Source of the DNA: Algoriphagus sp. A40
GTDB taxonomy: Bacteria > Bacteroidota > Bacteroidia > Cytophagales > Cyclobacteriaceae
Direction of reading: 5' to 3'
NCBI RefSeq assembly: GCF_002002735.1
Contig: NZ_MUNY01000057.1
Location: 1 to 48,785 of the forward strand
Length of the DNA: 48,785 nucleotides
Shown piece by piece: positions 7,910-17,237 of this stretch (its first letter is position 1; every line of letters begins with the position of its first letter). A model generated the notes under the pieces. It saw only the letters and a program-made list of their open reading frames with translations. It was not told the origin of the DNA and searched no databases. The position numbers were made by a program, and so were the translations under genes.

Positions 7910-9802
7910 CTATTTCCTTCCTTCAATAATCTTCTCCACCACATCCGGATCCAACAGGGTGCTGGTATCACCCATGCTGTCCAAACTTCCTTCTGCCACT
8001 TTTCTCAAAATTCTTCTCATGATCTTGCCTGAGCGTGTTTTTGGAAGTCCGGGTACGATTTGAATTTTATCAGGTTTTGCAATTGGTCCAATGATATTGG
8101 AAACCGTGTTCTTAATCTCATTGATCAGATTGTCCTCGGTTCGATTGGTCATATCACAAATCACAAAGGCGTAGATTCCCTGGCCTTTGACTTCATGTGG
8201 GTATCCGACGACTGCGGATTCGATGACTTTTGGATGTTCGTTGATCGCATTTTCCACCTCGGCTGTACCCATTCTGTGACCTGAGACATTGATCACGTCA
8301 TCAACTCGGCCAAGGATTCGATAGTAGCCGTCATGATCCCGCTTTACTCCATCACCGGTGAAGTACATGTTTTTATAGGTGGAAAAATACGTTTGCTTGC
8401 ATCTTTCGTGATCTCCATAAGTAGTTCGGATCATGGACGGCCATGGAAATTTGATGCAAAGGTTACCCTCCACGGAGTTGCCGGTAAGCTCATTGCCTTC
8501 CGCATCTACAATACAAAGCTGAATGCCCGGCAGAGGCAAAGTCGCATAAGCTGGCTTGGTAGGGGTTATACCTGCCAAAGGAGAAATCAAAATCCCACCA
8601 GTCTCGGTCTGCCACCAAGTATCTACAATCGGACAATGTCCTTTTCCGATATGGGTATGATACCAATGCCAAGCTTCTTCATTAATCGGTTCACCCACAG
8701 ACCCCAGCACTTTCAAAGAACTCAAATCCCTTCCCTGAATCGGGTCGGTTCCAAAGGCCTGCAGTGCTCTGATCGCAGTAGGTGCGGTATAGAAAATGTT
8801 GACTTTGTGTTTCTCGATCACATCCCAAAATCGACTGGGATTGGGATAAGTAGGTACTCCTTCAAACATCAGTGTAGTCGCACCCGCCAAAAGCGGCCCA
8901 TAAACAATATAGGAATGGCCAGTGACCCAGCCGATATCTGCAGTACACCAATACACATCACCTGCTGAATACTGGAAAACATTGTCGAAGGAATATTTGG
9001 TGTAAACCATGTATCCACCGGTGGTGTGAACAACGCCTTTTGGCTTGCCCGTGGACCCGGAAGTATAAAGGATAAACAGCATGTCCTCGCTGTCCATTTC
9101 CTCAGCCGGACATACTGCGGATTGTCCTTCCAAAACTTCATGCCACCAGAAGTCTCGTCCGGCTACCATGTTGGTTTCCTGTCCAGTCCTTTGATAGACG
9201 ATCACCGTTTCGACAGAGGATTTTTCCAAAGCTTCATCCACGACCGATTTGATGCCGATTTTTTTGTTGCCACGGTAGTTTCCATCCGAGGTCAAAATAG
9301 CTTTTGCCTGGCAATCTATCACCCGATCCGCCAAGGAAGTACTTGAAAATCCGGCAAAAACCACGGAATGAATTGCTCCGATTCTGGCACAGGCAAGCAT
9401 GGCAATCGCAGCCTCTGGCACCATCGGCATATAGATAATTACACGATCCCCTTTTTGGATGCCTTTGCTTTTTAAGGCATTTGCAAAACGGCAAACCTCC
9501 ACAAAAAGCTCTCGGTAAGTCAGGGTTCTGGTTTCTTCACCCGGCTCATTGGGCTCCCAGATGATTGCAGGACGATCCCCGATTGTATATAGATTTTTCT
9601 CGAAAATGTTTTCAGTGATATTCAGTTTTGCATTCACAAACCACTTCACATCGGGAGTTTCAAAGTTCCATTTCAAGACACTGGACCAACGTTTTCTCCA
9701 GTGAAAGGAATCAGCAATTCTTGCCCAAAATTCTTCAGGCTGTGCCACACTTTTCTGGTATTCGTAGAGATAGCCACTCAGTGTATGTAATCGGTCACTC
9801 AT
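7910..9802 (-). CDS. acs: Acetyl-CoA synthetase (AMP-forming)
   Basis: 630 residues, full length for Acs. The adenylation core motif YTSGSTGKPKG is near residue 245, the WWQTETGG motif near 395, and the C-terminal RSGKIMRR carries the lysine acetylated in other Acs enzymes. It converts acetate, CoA and ATP to acetyl-CoA, AMP and pyrophosphate in the cytoplasm. It follows the symporter gene by 33 bp on the same strand, so uptake and activation are probably transcribed together from the DUF4212 side. Acetyl-CoA then enters the TCA cycle. The assignment is secure. Confidence 0.97.
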   Translation of the reverse strand: MSDRLHTLSGYLYEYQKSVAQPEEFWARIADSFHWRKRWSSVLKWNFETPDVKWFVNAKLNITENIFEKNLYTIGDRPAIIWEPNEPGEETRTLTYRELFVEVCRFANALKSKGIQKGDRVIIYMPMVPEAAIAMLACARIGAIHSVVFAGFSSTSLADRVIDCQAKAILTSDGNYRGNKKIGIKSVVDEALEKSSVETVIVYQRTGQETNMVAGRDFWWHEVLEGQSAVCPAEEMDSEDMLFILYTSGSTGKPKGVVHTTGGYMVYTKYSFDNVFQYSAGDVYWCTADIGWVTGHSYIVYGPLLAGATTLMFEGVPTYPNPSRFWDVIEKHKVNIFYTAPTAIRALQAFGTDPIQGRDLSSLKVLGSVGEPINEEAWHWYHTHIGKGHCPIVDTWWQTETGGILISPLAGITPTKPAYATLPLPGIQLCIVDAEGNELTGNSVEGNLCIKFPWPSMIRTTYGDHERCKQTYFSTYKNMYFTGDGVKRDHDGYYRILGRVDDVINVSGHRMGTAEVENAINEHPKVIESAVVGYPHEVKGQGIYAFVICDMTNRTEDNLINEIKNTVSNIIGPIAKPDKIQIVPGLPKTRSGKIMRRILRKVAEGSLDSMGDTSTLLDPDVVEKIIEGRK

Positions 9803-9835
9803 GATAAGGTAAGGTTATAAGGGGTACTTTTTATT

Positions 9836-11521
9836 CTAATGATTTTGCGCGGAACCGGCGCCTTTTGGTATCCGGATTTCCTGAATCAGGTCTTGCACGT
9901 GTTGGGGCGGTGCAGGGGTAAATTTAGAAATGACATAGCAAACCAGAAAATTCAGAAGCATACCTACAGAACCTATTCCTTCGGGCGATATCCCAAACCA
10001 CCAATTATCAGGTGTATTCATTTCTGGGCTGATGAATTTGAAATAACTGATGTATGAAATAGTGAAAATCAGACCGAAAACCATCCCTCCGATCGCTCCT
10101 TCCTTATTGATCCTGGTGGAAAATATCCCCAGAATAATTACCGGAAAGAATGATGCCGCTGCCAGTCCAAAGGCAAAAGCCACGACTTCAGCCACAAATC
10201 CAGGTGGATTCACTCCAAAATATCCTGCAAATATCACCGCTCCGGCTGCTGCAATCCTAGCGATTTGAAGTTCTTTTTTCTCGGAAATCTTCGGATTAAA
10301 AGTCTTCACCAAATCCCTGGAAACTGAGGTAGAAATGACCAAAAGCAATCCTGCTGCTGTTGACAATGCCGCCGCCATTGCCCCCGAGGCGACCAAGCCA
10401 ACCACCCAATTGGGCAGATTAGCGATCTCGGGACCGGCTAGCACCAAGATATCCTTGTCGATGGAAAGTTCATTTGTCGTCGGATTAGGCAGGTATTGGA
10501 CTTTGCCGTCCTTATTTTTGTCATCGACTACGATGAGGTTGGTTTTTTGCCAGCTTTGAACCCAAGTAGGGAGTTCAGAGATGTTTTTTTCGGAGGTGGA
10601 ATTGATCACATTGTAGATGCCAAACGCAGCTACTGCAGGAGCCGTGGTGTAGAGGATTGCGATAAAAACCAACGCGTAACCTGCTGAAAGCCGCGCGTCT
10701 TTTACCCTTGGGACAGTGAAAAAACGGACAATCACGTGGGGCAAACCGGCCGTACCCACCATCAGGGCCAGTGTGATCATGAACATATCAGCCATCCCTT
10801 TTCTACCCATGGTATACTCGGCAAAACCCAGATCGGCCAACACCCCGTCCAGTTTTGCCAAAAGCGGTGTGCCGTCGGCTACATTTCCACCCAACCCCAG
10901 TTGCGGAATTGGGTTGCCCGTCAGCTGCATTGAGATGAAGATGGCAGGCACCATGTAAGCAAAGATCAGTACACAAAACTGGGCGACTTGGGTATAGGTA
11001 ATCCCTTTCATCCCACCCAATACGGCATAGAAAAAGACGATGGCCATCCCAATTACTACCCCCCATTCGATGGGAATCTCGAGGTAGCGTGAAAATACAA
11101 TCCCAACTCCCCGCATTTGTCCGGCGACATAGGTGAAAGAAATGAAAAGCGCACAAATCACAGCTACGACCCGGGCTTTGTTGGAGTAATAGCGATCCCC
11201 GACAAAGTCTGGGACGGTGAATTTCCCAAATTTTCGAAGGTAAGGTGCAAGCAATAGCGCCAAGAGAACATAGCCTCCGGTCCATCCCATGAGATAGACC
11301 GAACCATCGTATCCGGAGAAGGAGATAAGGCCTGCCATGGACATAAAAGAAGCCGCAGACATCCAGTCAGCTGCTGTGGCCATTCCATTGGCTAGGGGAG
11401 AAACTCCTCCACCCGCGATGTAAAATTCTTGGGTAGATCCTGCACGGGTCCAAATGGCAATCCCGATATAAAGCACGAAAGAAAGTCCGACCAGCAAATA
11501 GGTCCAGGTAAGAATATCCAT
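9836..11521 (-). CDS. Sodium:solute symporter, acetate-type large subunit (ActP/VC_2705 family)
   Basis: 561 residues with about 13 transmembrane helices. The SSS-family core is clear: SLADWMSA-like segment (ATAADWMSAASFMSMAGLISF), GGYVLLALLLAPYLRKFGKFTVPDF, and GGMKGITYTQV. It should import a short-chain acid such as acetate with Na+ across the inner membrane. The adjacent upstream DUF4212 gene (8-bp gap) encodes the small partner subunit typical of the VC_2705 subclass, and acs follows directly. The substrate is inferred from this neighbourhood, so lactate or propionate cannot be excluded. Confidence 0.9.
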   Translation of the reverse strand: MDILTWTYLLVGLSFVLYIGIAIWTRAGSTQEFYIAGGGVSPLANGMATAADWMSAASFMSMAGLISFSGYDGSVYLMGWTGGYVLLALLLAPYLRKFGKFTVPDFVGDRYYSNKARVVAVICALFISFTYVAGQMRGVGIVFSRYLEIPIEWGVVIGMAIVFFYAVLGGMKGITYTQVAQFCVLIFAYMVPAIFISMQLTGNPIPQLGLGGNVADGTPLLAKLDGVLADLGFAEYTMGRKGMADMFMITLALMVGTAGLPHVIVRFFTVPRVKDARLSAGYALVFIAILYTTAPAVAAFGIYNVINSTSEKNISELPTWVQSWQKTNLIVVDDKNKDGKVQYLPNPTTNELSIDKDILVLAGPEIANLPNWVVGLVASGAMAAALSTAAGLLLVISTSVSRDLVKTFNPKISEKKELQIARIAAAGAVIFAGYFGVNPPGFVAEVVAFAFGLAAASFFPVIILGIFSTRINKEGAIGGMVFGLIFTISYISYFKFISPEMNTPDNWWFGISPEGIGSVGMLLNFLVCYVISKFTPAPPQHVQDLIQEIRIPKGAGSAQNH

Positions 11522-11529
11522 CTCAAATA

Positions 11530-11793
11530 TTAGTCTTCGTGTACATCAAATTCCCGGTCCAGCCTGTTCATCCGAATCACATAAATGAAAATCAGGATAA
11601 TGAAGGAATAAATAGCGCCCTGCTGGGCAAACCAAAAACCGAGCGGATATCCTCCGATTTTGAATTGATTGAGCGGTTCAACCAAAATAATCCCAAACCC
11701 AAACGAAACCAGGAACCAAACAAAAAGCAAAATCAGAAGGGTCCGCAAATTTTTCTTCCAATAGACAGCCATTTTATTAAGTGCTTGATTCAT
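11530..11793 (-). CDS. DUF4212 small subunit of sodium:solute symporter
   Basis: 87 residues from ATG 11793 (MNQALNKMAVYWKKNLR). Two membrane helices are seen (TLLILLFVWFLVSFGFGIIL and GAIYSFIILIFIYVIRM) with the family motif GYPLGFWFAQQGAIYSFI between them. DUF4212 proteins occur just upstream of VC_2705-type symporters and are thought to be an accessory subunit. A longer frame to 11970 would add 59 residues with no family likeness, so the inner ATG is chosen. It is the first gene of the acetate operon. Confidence 0.92.
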   Translation of the reverse strand: MNQALNKMAVYWKKNLRTLLILLFVWFLVSFGFGIILVEPLNQFKIGGYPLGFWFAQQGAIYSFIILIFIYVIRMNRLDREFDVHED

Positions 11794-12032
11794 AGTTTTT
11801 TTTGGGTTTAAAGGTGAAAAAGCAACTGAAAAGAAAGCTAAAATGTCATTTTGAGAAAAGAAATTTCCGCCATTCAAATCAAAAATGAAATACTTGAATC
11901 TGGAGACAGAATCCAAGCTCTTTTCCATGAAAAGCTGAATTTTTTTAGAAACATTCAGAAGTTTCTTCAAAAACTCTGGCTTATGGCATGAGATTTCGAA
12001 AAAATCCTAAGCTTTTCTTGAAAAGTAAGAAA

Positions 12033-12785
12033 TCACACGAAGTATTCGGACGCCATGGCCAGAGCTGCCGCAACGAAAGTCACCATCAGCTTATTCAACT
12101 GGAATTTGTGATGCGGGCTGCTTTCAAAAAAGATCGTGGTAGAAATATGTAAAAACCCGCCCGTCACCAAGCCATACAATAAGCCAATTCCTTCATTGGA
12201 TAGAATTCCCTGATTGATAAAAAATGCACTCGAAAACATCCCTAGTGGTGACGCTAATGCAAAAACGGTCAACAGGATCAATGTCCATTTTTTACTTAAA
12301 GAGGCTGAAAGCACGGCCGCAAGCGCAAAAGCAGCTGGACCTTTGTGCATAATGATTCCCAGTAAAACTGTTTTGTCACTGTGTGAATGTCCGGCAACCA
12401 ATGATTCTTCTGGAATCGTTGTTCCATGCGAAAGTAAGGTTCCTTCAAGGAATGCGTGGATAAACAAACCGAGCATCAAGGTGATCACCCCTTTTGAAGT
12501 TTCGGAATTATGCTTGTGGATATGCCCATGCTCGATTCCTGATGACCAATATTCCAGCACTTGCTGCAAAAGGAAACCCAATAGGATGTATAGCCCCATG
12601 CTAGAATTGCTGTATCCGGAATTAAACAGTTCCGGAATGATGTGTAAAATGGTGATGGAAAACAGATAGGATCCAGCAAAAACCAGCACCAGTTTAAAAT
12701 ATCGATCCCTAAAAGCCGGGGCAAAAAACACCAACAAGCCCGCAATCATCGCGGTAAGAAAAAGGAGCAGAAAGTTTATTACCAT
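12033..12785 (-). CDS. ZIP family metal transporter
   Basis: About 250 residues from ATG 12785; the longer frame uses TTG. Eight predicted helices. Helix IV carries the metal-binding HAFLEGTLLSHG and helix V IIMHKGPAAFALA, the ZIP signature pair. Histidine-rich loops (EHGHIHKHN, AGHSHSD) lie between helices, as in zinc transporters. It should take up Zn2+ or other divalent metals into the cytoplasm, or act like the ZIP proteins of intracellular stores. It has no operon partner and is about 90 bp upstream of apbE on the same strand. Confidence 0.85.
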   Translation of the reverse strand: MVINFLLLFLTAMIAGLLVFFAPAFRDRYFKLVLVFAGSYLFSITILHIIPELFNSGYSNSSMGLYILLGFLLQQVLEYWSSGIEHGHIHKHNSETSKGVITLMLGLFIHAFLEGTLLSHGTTIPEESLVAGHSHSDKTVLLGIIMHKGPAAFALAAVLSASLSKKWTLILLTVFALASPLGMFSSAFFINQGILSNEGIGLLYGLVTGGFLHISTTIFFESSPHHKFQLNKLMVTFVAAALAMASEYFV

Positions 12786-12882
12786 GGTCAATTTTTGGCC
12801 TTTCCACTTGTGAGGAAAAGTCCTTGTCGGGTCATAACTCCAGCAAAGGTAAGAAAATTCAATAATGTTGCATTTAGGACTA

Positions 12883-13944
12883 TTAATTTACAGGAAAAGA
12901 TAAAAACCGACCCAACTCCGGGCTGATGTATTGCTTCATTTTCCCTCCTTTTTCATTGTAAATCAACATCATTTGAAGCTCCGTTCTTAAGGAATCGATC
13001 CGGATTGCTTCCCTCCATCCCAAAACCATCACCGCATCGGCCATTGCATCAGCAGTCTTGGCATCCGGACTAATCACAGTCGCCCCCAACAAACCATGAC
13101 TAACCGGAAATCCGGTCCTCGGGTCAAGCGTGTAAGAAACCCTTACCGAATCTTTGGAATAGAATTGCTCAAAATTTCCAGCTGAAGAGACCGCCTTGTC
13201 CTGAACGGCCAAGACACCCTCTCCTTTTGTACCTAAACTGTCAGCCATATAATACAGACCTATTTTCCAAAGTTCCTCTTTTTCATTTGTGCCTTTCGCC
13301 AGGTTTTCACTCCCGATCTGAACCAGATAATTTTTTATTCCTTTTTCTTCCAAAAATCCCCCTATCAGATCCAGTGCGTATCCTTTGGCCGATCTGGAAA
13401 AATCCAGGAAAAGCCCCGTGGTTGATTTTCGGATTAGTGTATCACTCAAGATCACTTTTTTCAACCCAACTAAAGAATGGAAAATCCTGACATCAGTGCT
13501 GTCCTGAAGCCTGGCTCCGGATGGGGAAAATGTCCAGATTTTTTCGATTGGTTGCTGCGTGGGGTCAATTGCACCGGCAGTAAGATCAAATATCCGATTT
13601 GCTTCCTTGAGCACATCCAGCAAAGTGCCTGAGGGTGAAACCAAAGTATCGCGGAAATTCAGCCGATTAATTTCTGAAGTTGGTTCATAAACGGAGACCG
13701 CCAGATTAAACGCTTTCAAAAGTGAATCAACCGAAGACTGAAAGTTTCGGTTTTTTTGATCCAAATAGGTGATTTGGTAATCTGTTCCCATAGTTTTCCC
13801 GGAAAAAACCACTTTCCCAGGCGCAGATTTTTCTTCAGTATTTTGAGGGGATTTTCCCTCGCGGGTCCTCCAGGCATATACTCCCAAAACCAAAGCAAAA
13901 AGTACTAGAGAATAAATGATGTTCTTCCGGCCGTTTGGATTCAT
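12883..13944 (-). CDS. apbE: FAD:protein FMN transferase (ApbE)
   Basis: 353 residues from ATG 13944; a frame extension to 13995 would need TTG. An N-terminal membrane anchor (IIYSLVLFALVLGVYAW) places the enzyme in the periplasm. Family motifs are FSGKTMGTDYQITY, the flavin-site segment DFSRSAKGYALD, and VSSAGNFEQFY before the DPRTGFPVSH motif. It attaches FMN covalently to threonine in target proteins such as Na+-NQR subunits, using FAD and Mg2+. The target genes are not in this window. It is divergent from ruvB. Confidence 0.9.
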   Translation of the reverse strand: MNPNGRKNIIYSLVLFALVLGVYAWRTREGKSPQNTEEKSAPGKVVFSGKTMGTDYQITYLDQKNRNFQSSVDSLLKAFNLAVSVYEPTSEINRLNFRDTLVSPSGTLLDVLKEANRIFDLTAGAIDPTQQPIEKIWTFSPSGARLQDSTDVRIFHSLVGLKKVILSDTLIRKSTTGLFLDFSRSAKGYALDLIGGFLEEKGIKNYLVQIGSENLAKGTNEKEELWKIGLYYMADSLGTKGEGVLAVQDKAVSSAGNFEQFYSKDSVRVSYTLDPRTGFPVSHGLLGATVISPDAKTADAMADAVMVLGWREAIRIDSLRTELQMMLIYNEKGGKMKQYISPELGRFLSFPVN

Positions 13945-14026
13945 TTCGGGATAATTTTCAGGCGAATTTAGGTCATTTTTTGAGAGCGAGGACAAAATGA
14001 GAAAGATCTCCGCATGGTGTTTTGTT

Positions 14027-14034
14027 TATATTTG
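14027..14034 (+). promoter_or_regulatory. -7 promoter box of ruvB
   Basis: TATATTTG is a perfect TAnnTTTG box 17 bases before ATG 14052. It leaves a short leader and rules out the in-frame start at 14022. Confidence 0.55.
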
Positions 14035-14051
14035 TGCGTACCCCAAAAATC

Positions 14052-15083
14052 ATGAGAGAAGATTACCTGAGAGGAGACGAAGAGCAACTGAGTCCAAAAG
14101 ACAAGGAATTTGAGCGGGCTTTGCGGCCTTTGAGTTTCGAGGATTTTACGGGACAGGCCAAGATAATTGAAAACCTCAAGGTCTTTGTGCATGCAGCAAA
14201 AATGCGAAAGGAGCCGCTGGATCACGTGCTACTGCACGGACCTCCTGGTTTGGGTAAAACCACTCTTTCCAATATCATCGCCAACGAACTTCGTGCAGGA
14301 ATCAAGATCACCTCAGGTCCGGTTTTGGACAAACCTTCAGATCTGGCAGGATTACTGACCAATCTTGAGGAAGGAGATGTGCTTTTTATCGACGAAATCC
14401 ACCGCCTGAATCCCATCGTGGAAGAATACCTCTATTCTGCAATGGAGGATTTCAGGATCGACATCATGCTAGATTCGGGTCCAAATGCCCGTTCGGTACA
14501 GATTTCCCTTAGTCCGTTTACACTGATTGGAGCTACCACCCGGTCTGGATTATTGACTTCACCTCTGCGGGCCCGGTTTGGGATCAATTCCAGATTGGAG
14601 TATTACGATGCGAAACTTCTGACTGACATTGTGATCCGCTCTGCTGGTATTTTGCAGACTCCAATCGATGAGGTTGCTGCTTATGAACTTGCGAGAAGAA
14701 GTCGGGGAACACCTAGGATCTCCAATATGCTTCTCCGGCGAACACGTGATTTTGCAGAAGTCAAAGGTAATGGAACCATTACGCTGGAAATCGCCAAGAT
14801 TGCTCTGAACGCCTTGGATGTAGACGAAAATGGCCTGGACGAAATGGACAACCGCATCCTGCTCACCATCATCGAAAAGTTTAAAGGCGGACCTGTCGGG
14901 TTGAGTACCATTGCCACAGCCTGTGGTGAGGAAGCCGAAACGATCGAGGAAGTGTATGAGCCTTTTTTGATTCAGGAAGGCTATCTGAAGCGGACTTCAA
15001 GAGGAAGGATGGCAACTGAGTTAGCCTATACTCATCTGAAAATCAAGCCTACCGGAGCGAGTGGGACGTTGTTTGATATGTAA
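14052..15083 (+). CDS. ruvB: Holliday junction branch migration helicase RuvB
   Basis: 343 residues from ATG 14052 ([12 protein letters not shown]). The N-terminal [11 protein letters not shown] segment, Walker [10 protein letters not shown], Walker B LFIDEIHR, sensor I (GATTRSGLL) and the winged-helix end with [12 protein letters not shown] are all present. RuvB is the ATP-driven ring motor that, with RuvA, moves Holliday junctions during recombination and repair. As in most Bacteroidota it stands apart from ruvA and ruvC. The identification is secure. Confidence 0.98.
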   Translation: MREDYLRGDEEQLSPKDKEFERALRPLSFEDFTGQAKIIENLKVFVHAAKMRKEPLDHVLLHGPPGLGKTTLSNIIANELRAGIKITSGPVLDKPSDLAGLLTNLEEGDVLFIDEIHRLNPIVEEYLYSAMEDFRIDIMLDSGPNARSVQISLSPFTLIGATTRSGLLTSPLRARFGINSRLEYYDAKLLTDIVIRSAGILQTPIDEVAAYELARRSRGTPRISNMLLRRTRDFAEVKGNGTITLEIAKIALNALDVDENGLDEMDNRILLTIIEKFKGGPVGLSTIATACGEEAETIEEVYEPFLIQEGYLKRTSRGRMATELAYTHLKIKPTGASGTLFDM

Positions 15084-15145
15084 AGAATTTATCCAGAAGA
15101 TGTGGTTACTGAATACACTAAAACCCGGTTTACAAGGGATTTTGG

Positions 15146-15442
15146 CTATATCTTGAACTTCTTGGGATCAATTCTATTGGGCCTAAAACTCACAACTTCA
15201 ATTTAATCTTCTTTAAATCTATAGTAAATACTGGTTTGCTTGCTGAAGACACATTTTCTTAATTCTGGCTTTTTATAAGATGCAGGAAACATTTCAGGAT
15301 TCTCGGCAATCAACTCGAGGACGTTTTCAATTTCTTGAAAAATCTCTTCGCCTTTAGTGATGCCGAAATTTCGGATAATATATTCCAAGAGATCGAATTG
15401 CTCTTCAAGTGCTTGAAGAGAATATTTGACTTTAAAAGCCAA
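15146..15442 (-). pseudogene. ParE/RelE-type toxin, broken by an in-frame stop
   Basis: The frame starts with TTG (15442) and reads MAFKVKYSLQALEEQFD..., a ParE-type toxin of the RelE/ParE fold. It meets TAA at 15203-15205 after YYRFKED. Reading on in the same frame gives IEVVSFRPNRIDPKKFKI and a second stop at 15146-15148. This tail matches the usual ParE C-terminus (IEI..F...R.DPKK), so the TAA interrupts a once longer gene. The lost strand is normally part of the core, so the short product is probably inactive. The weak TTG start, where ATG is usual, fits decay. It lies 2 bp after the antitoxin stop. A sequencing error is the main alternative. Confidence 0.78.
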
Positions 15443-15444
15443 GG

Positions 15445-15678
15445 CTAAAAATTGAATTTTCGTCTCATCAGTTTCTTGACCTCATCATGAGAAAAACTCT
15501 TCCCTTCATCCAGCTGTTTTATTCCAAGATTGATAGCTAGCTGATCTTCTTCAGTCAATTCATCCCAAAAATCATACGTGTCTTCAATTTTCAACAAATT
15601 CTTAATCTCGGTAAGAATTGCCTCATCAGAAGTTTGAAGAATTGCTGAGATCAGATTTTTTTTAGATTGAATATCCAT
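15445..15678 (-). CDS. Antitoxin of the ParE-type pair
   Basis: 77 residues, ATG at 15678. The helical protein (MDIQSKKNLISAILQTSDEA...) ends in EEDQLAINLGIKQLDEGKSFSHDEVKKLM, a pattern common in short antitoxins paired with ParE/RelE toxins in Bacteroidota. It should bind the toxin and repress the shared promoter, but no operator is recognised. The toxin starts 2 bp downstream and is truncated, so this gene may be an orphaned relic. Confidence 0.75.
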   Translation of the reverse strand: MDIQSKKNLISAILQTSDEAILTEIKNLLKIEDTYDFWDELTEEDQLAINLGIKQLDEGKSFSHDEVKKLMRRKFNF

Positions 15679-15849
15679 GACTTTAAGCTTTCAAATTCAA
15701 TTTAACGGATTTGACTGAATCCAGATGTTTCAATTTGTTAAAACATTTAGATTCAGAAAATTCTCTTATAGTCTTCAGATTGTTTTGTGATTCCAAAAAA
15801 TCTGCAGAAATCTGTGGCCTTTTCTGCGGAAATCTTTGGGAGAAAACAA

Positions 15850-15873
15850 AAAAGCGGCTATTACACCGCTTTT
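15850..15873 (-). terminator. Terminator overlapping the kmo stop codon
   Basis: Stem AAAAGCGG (15850-15857) pairs with CCGCTTTT (15866-15873) and the kmo stop codon lies in the loop. On the minus strand it is followed by TTTTTTG, so it ends the kynurenine operon. Confidence 0.8.
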
Positions 15874-17213
15874 GCTGTTTCTATCTGGTTGATGATATCC
15901 TCGTAGTCGAGCTTGTTCCAGTTTTCGGTGATCAATGGATCAGCCATCACTTTGTTCATGATCGCTTCCTGAAGTTTCCCCTGGGCATACGCTTCGGCAT
16001 AACTCATATCTGTAAAGGTCACCATCGTGTAGAGCGGAATCCACTCTTTAGGGTAGAGTTCGTGGAGCTTTGCTTCGATTTTTTTGCGGAGCAAAAACTT
16101 CGGATCCCCTACAGAATCCCGCATTTCGATAAAATTTTCCATCGCCAACTGGCAAATTGCATCGGTGTCAGGCTTGCGCTTTTTCTGGAATTTTTCAAAA
16201 ACCAGATCCCAGGCATTTGTTCCAAGCTTTTCGATCAATCCGTTCAGAATTTCACAATCCTCAAACCCACAATTCATGCCCTGCCCATAAAATGGCACCA
16301 TGGCATGTGACGCATCTCCCAAAAGCAGGGAATTTCCCTGAACCCAAGGATAGCATTCGATATTCACCAAAGCAGCCGTCGGATTTTTGAAAAATTCAGT
16401 CTTGATATCCGGCATCAACTTATAGGCATCATCAAAATAGGCCCTGAACATGGTCTCCAAGTCTTTTCCGTCCTGGATTTTTTCAAAGCACACTTTGGAA
16501 CCCTTGAAAGGCAAAAAAAGCGTACAGGTGAAGGATTTGTCAGGATTTGGAAGAGCGATCAGCATGAATTTCCCACGCGGCCAGATATGCAGGGCATTGG
16601 GATCCATGGCAAATTCGCCAGAAGCAGTCGTCGGAATCGTCAGTTCCTTGTAGCCATGGGAAATGTATTCTTGCCGATAGTTGAAGCGGATTTGCTTTTG
16701 CATGGACATTCTCAGGGCAGAATATGCCCCGTCAGCTCCGATAATCACGTTGGGATTGAGCTTCTTTTCACCTTCGGGAGTTTCAAAAGTCACTTCATTT
16801 GTCCTGAAATCCACATCGAGGCACTTGTGCTCAAAGTGGGTTTCTGCTCCCAACCGCTCGGCTTCTTCTACAAGCAGCTGATTGAAATTGCCTCTGGAAA
16901 TAGAATAAATCGCCTGATCTGCTTTGCCATAGGGAACAAAGGTCGTCCCTCCATGCTCGTCATGGATTCTCCTACCGTACATCGGAATGGCAAAAGGCAA
17001 GACTTTGTCCTTTAGCCCAACTTGCTCGAGACTTTTCCACCCTCGATGGCTCAAGGCCATGTTGATCGATCTGCCGGCTTCGGAATAAGGGATTTTGCGC
17101 TTGTCGGGCCTTTTGTCGTAAACTGACACTTCCAAGCCCTGACGCTTGAGGTATATGGCCATCAGACTACCGATCAGGCCGGCACCCAAGATGGTGATTT
17201 CGTTTTTTTTCAT
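15861..17213 (-). CDS. kmo: Kynurenine 3-monooxygenase
   Basis: 450 residues. The FAD-binding GAGLIGSLMAIYLKRQGLEV Rossmann motif is at the N-terminus, the second flavin motif GDASHAMVPFYGQGMNCGFED is in the middle (about residue 295), and the protein ends with a family-typical C-terminal region (MSYAEAYAQG). It hydroxylates L-kynurenine to 3-hydroxykynurenine with NADPH and O2. It is the last gene of the operon nbaC-kynU-kmo; kynU ends 24 bp upstream. The last three codons form half of the terminator stem. The assignment is secure. Confidence 0.96.
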   Translation of the reverse strand: MKKNEITILGAGLIGSLMAIYLKRQGLEVSVYDKRPDKRKIPYSEAGRSINMALSHRGWKSLEQVGLKDKVLPFAIPMYGRRIHDEHGGTTFVPYGKADQAIYSISRGNFNQLLVEEAERLGAETHFEHKCLDVDFRTNEVTFETPEGEKKLNPNVIIGADGAYSALRMSMQKQIRFNYRQEYISHGYKELTIPTTASGEFAMDPNALHIWPRGKFMLIALPNPDKSFTCTLFLPFKGSKVCFEKIQDGKDLETMFRAYFDDAYKLMPDIKTEFFKNPTAALVNIECYPWVQGNSLLLGDASHAMVPFYGQGMNCGFEDCEILNGLIEKLGTNAWDLVFEKFQKKRKPDTDAICQLAMENFIEMRDSVGDPKFLLRKKIEAKLHELYPKEWIPLYTMVTFTDMSYAEAYAQGKLQEAIMNKVMADPLITENWNKLDYEDIINQIETAKAV

Positions 17214-17237
17214 CGGATAAGTTTACCCACGCTTCTT

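Noticed and set aside
8333..8968. 211-codon plus-strand frame across acs
   Set aside because: Antisense to conserved acs motifs; no start signal or family likeness.
12883..13995. Longer ApbE, RimM, KynU, ZIP and DUF294 starts
   Set aside because: Each upstream extension needs TTG or GTG or overlaps a neighbour, and adds residues without family likeness, so the inner ATG was chosen.
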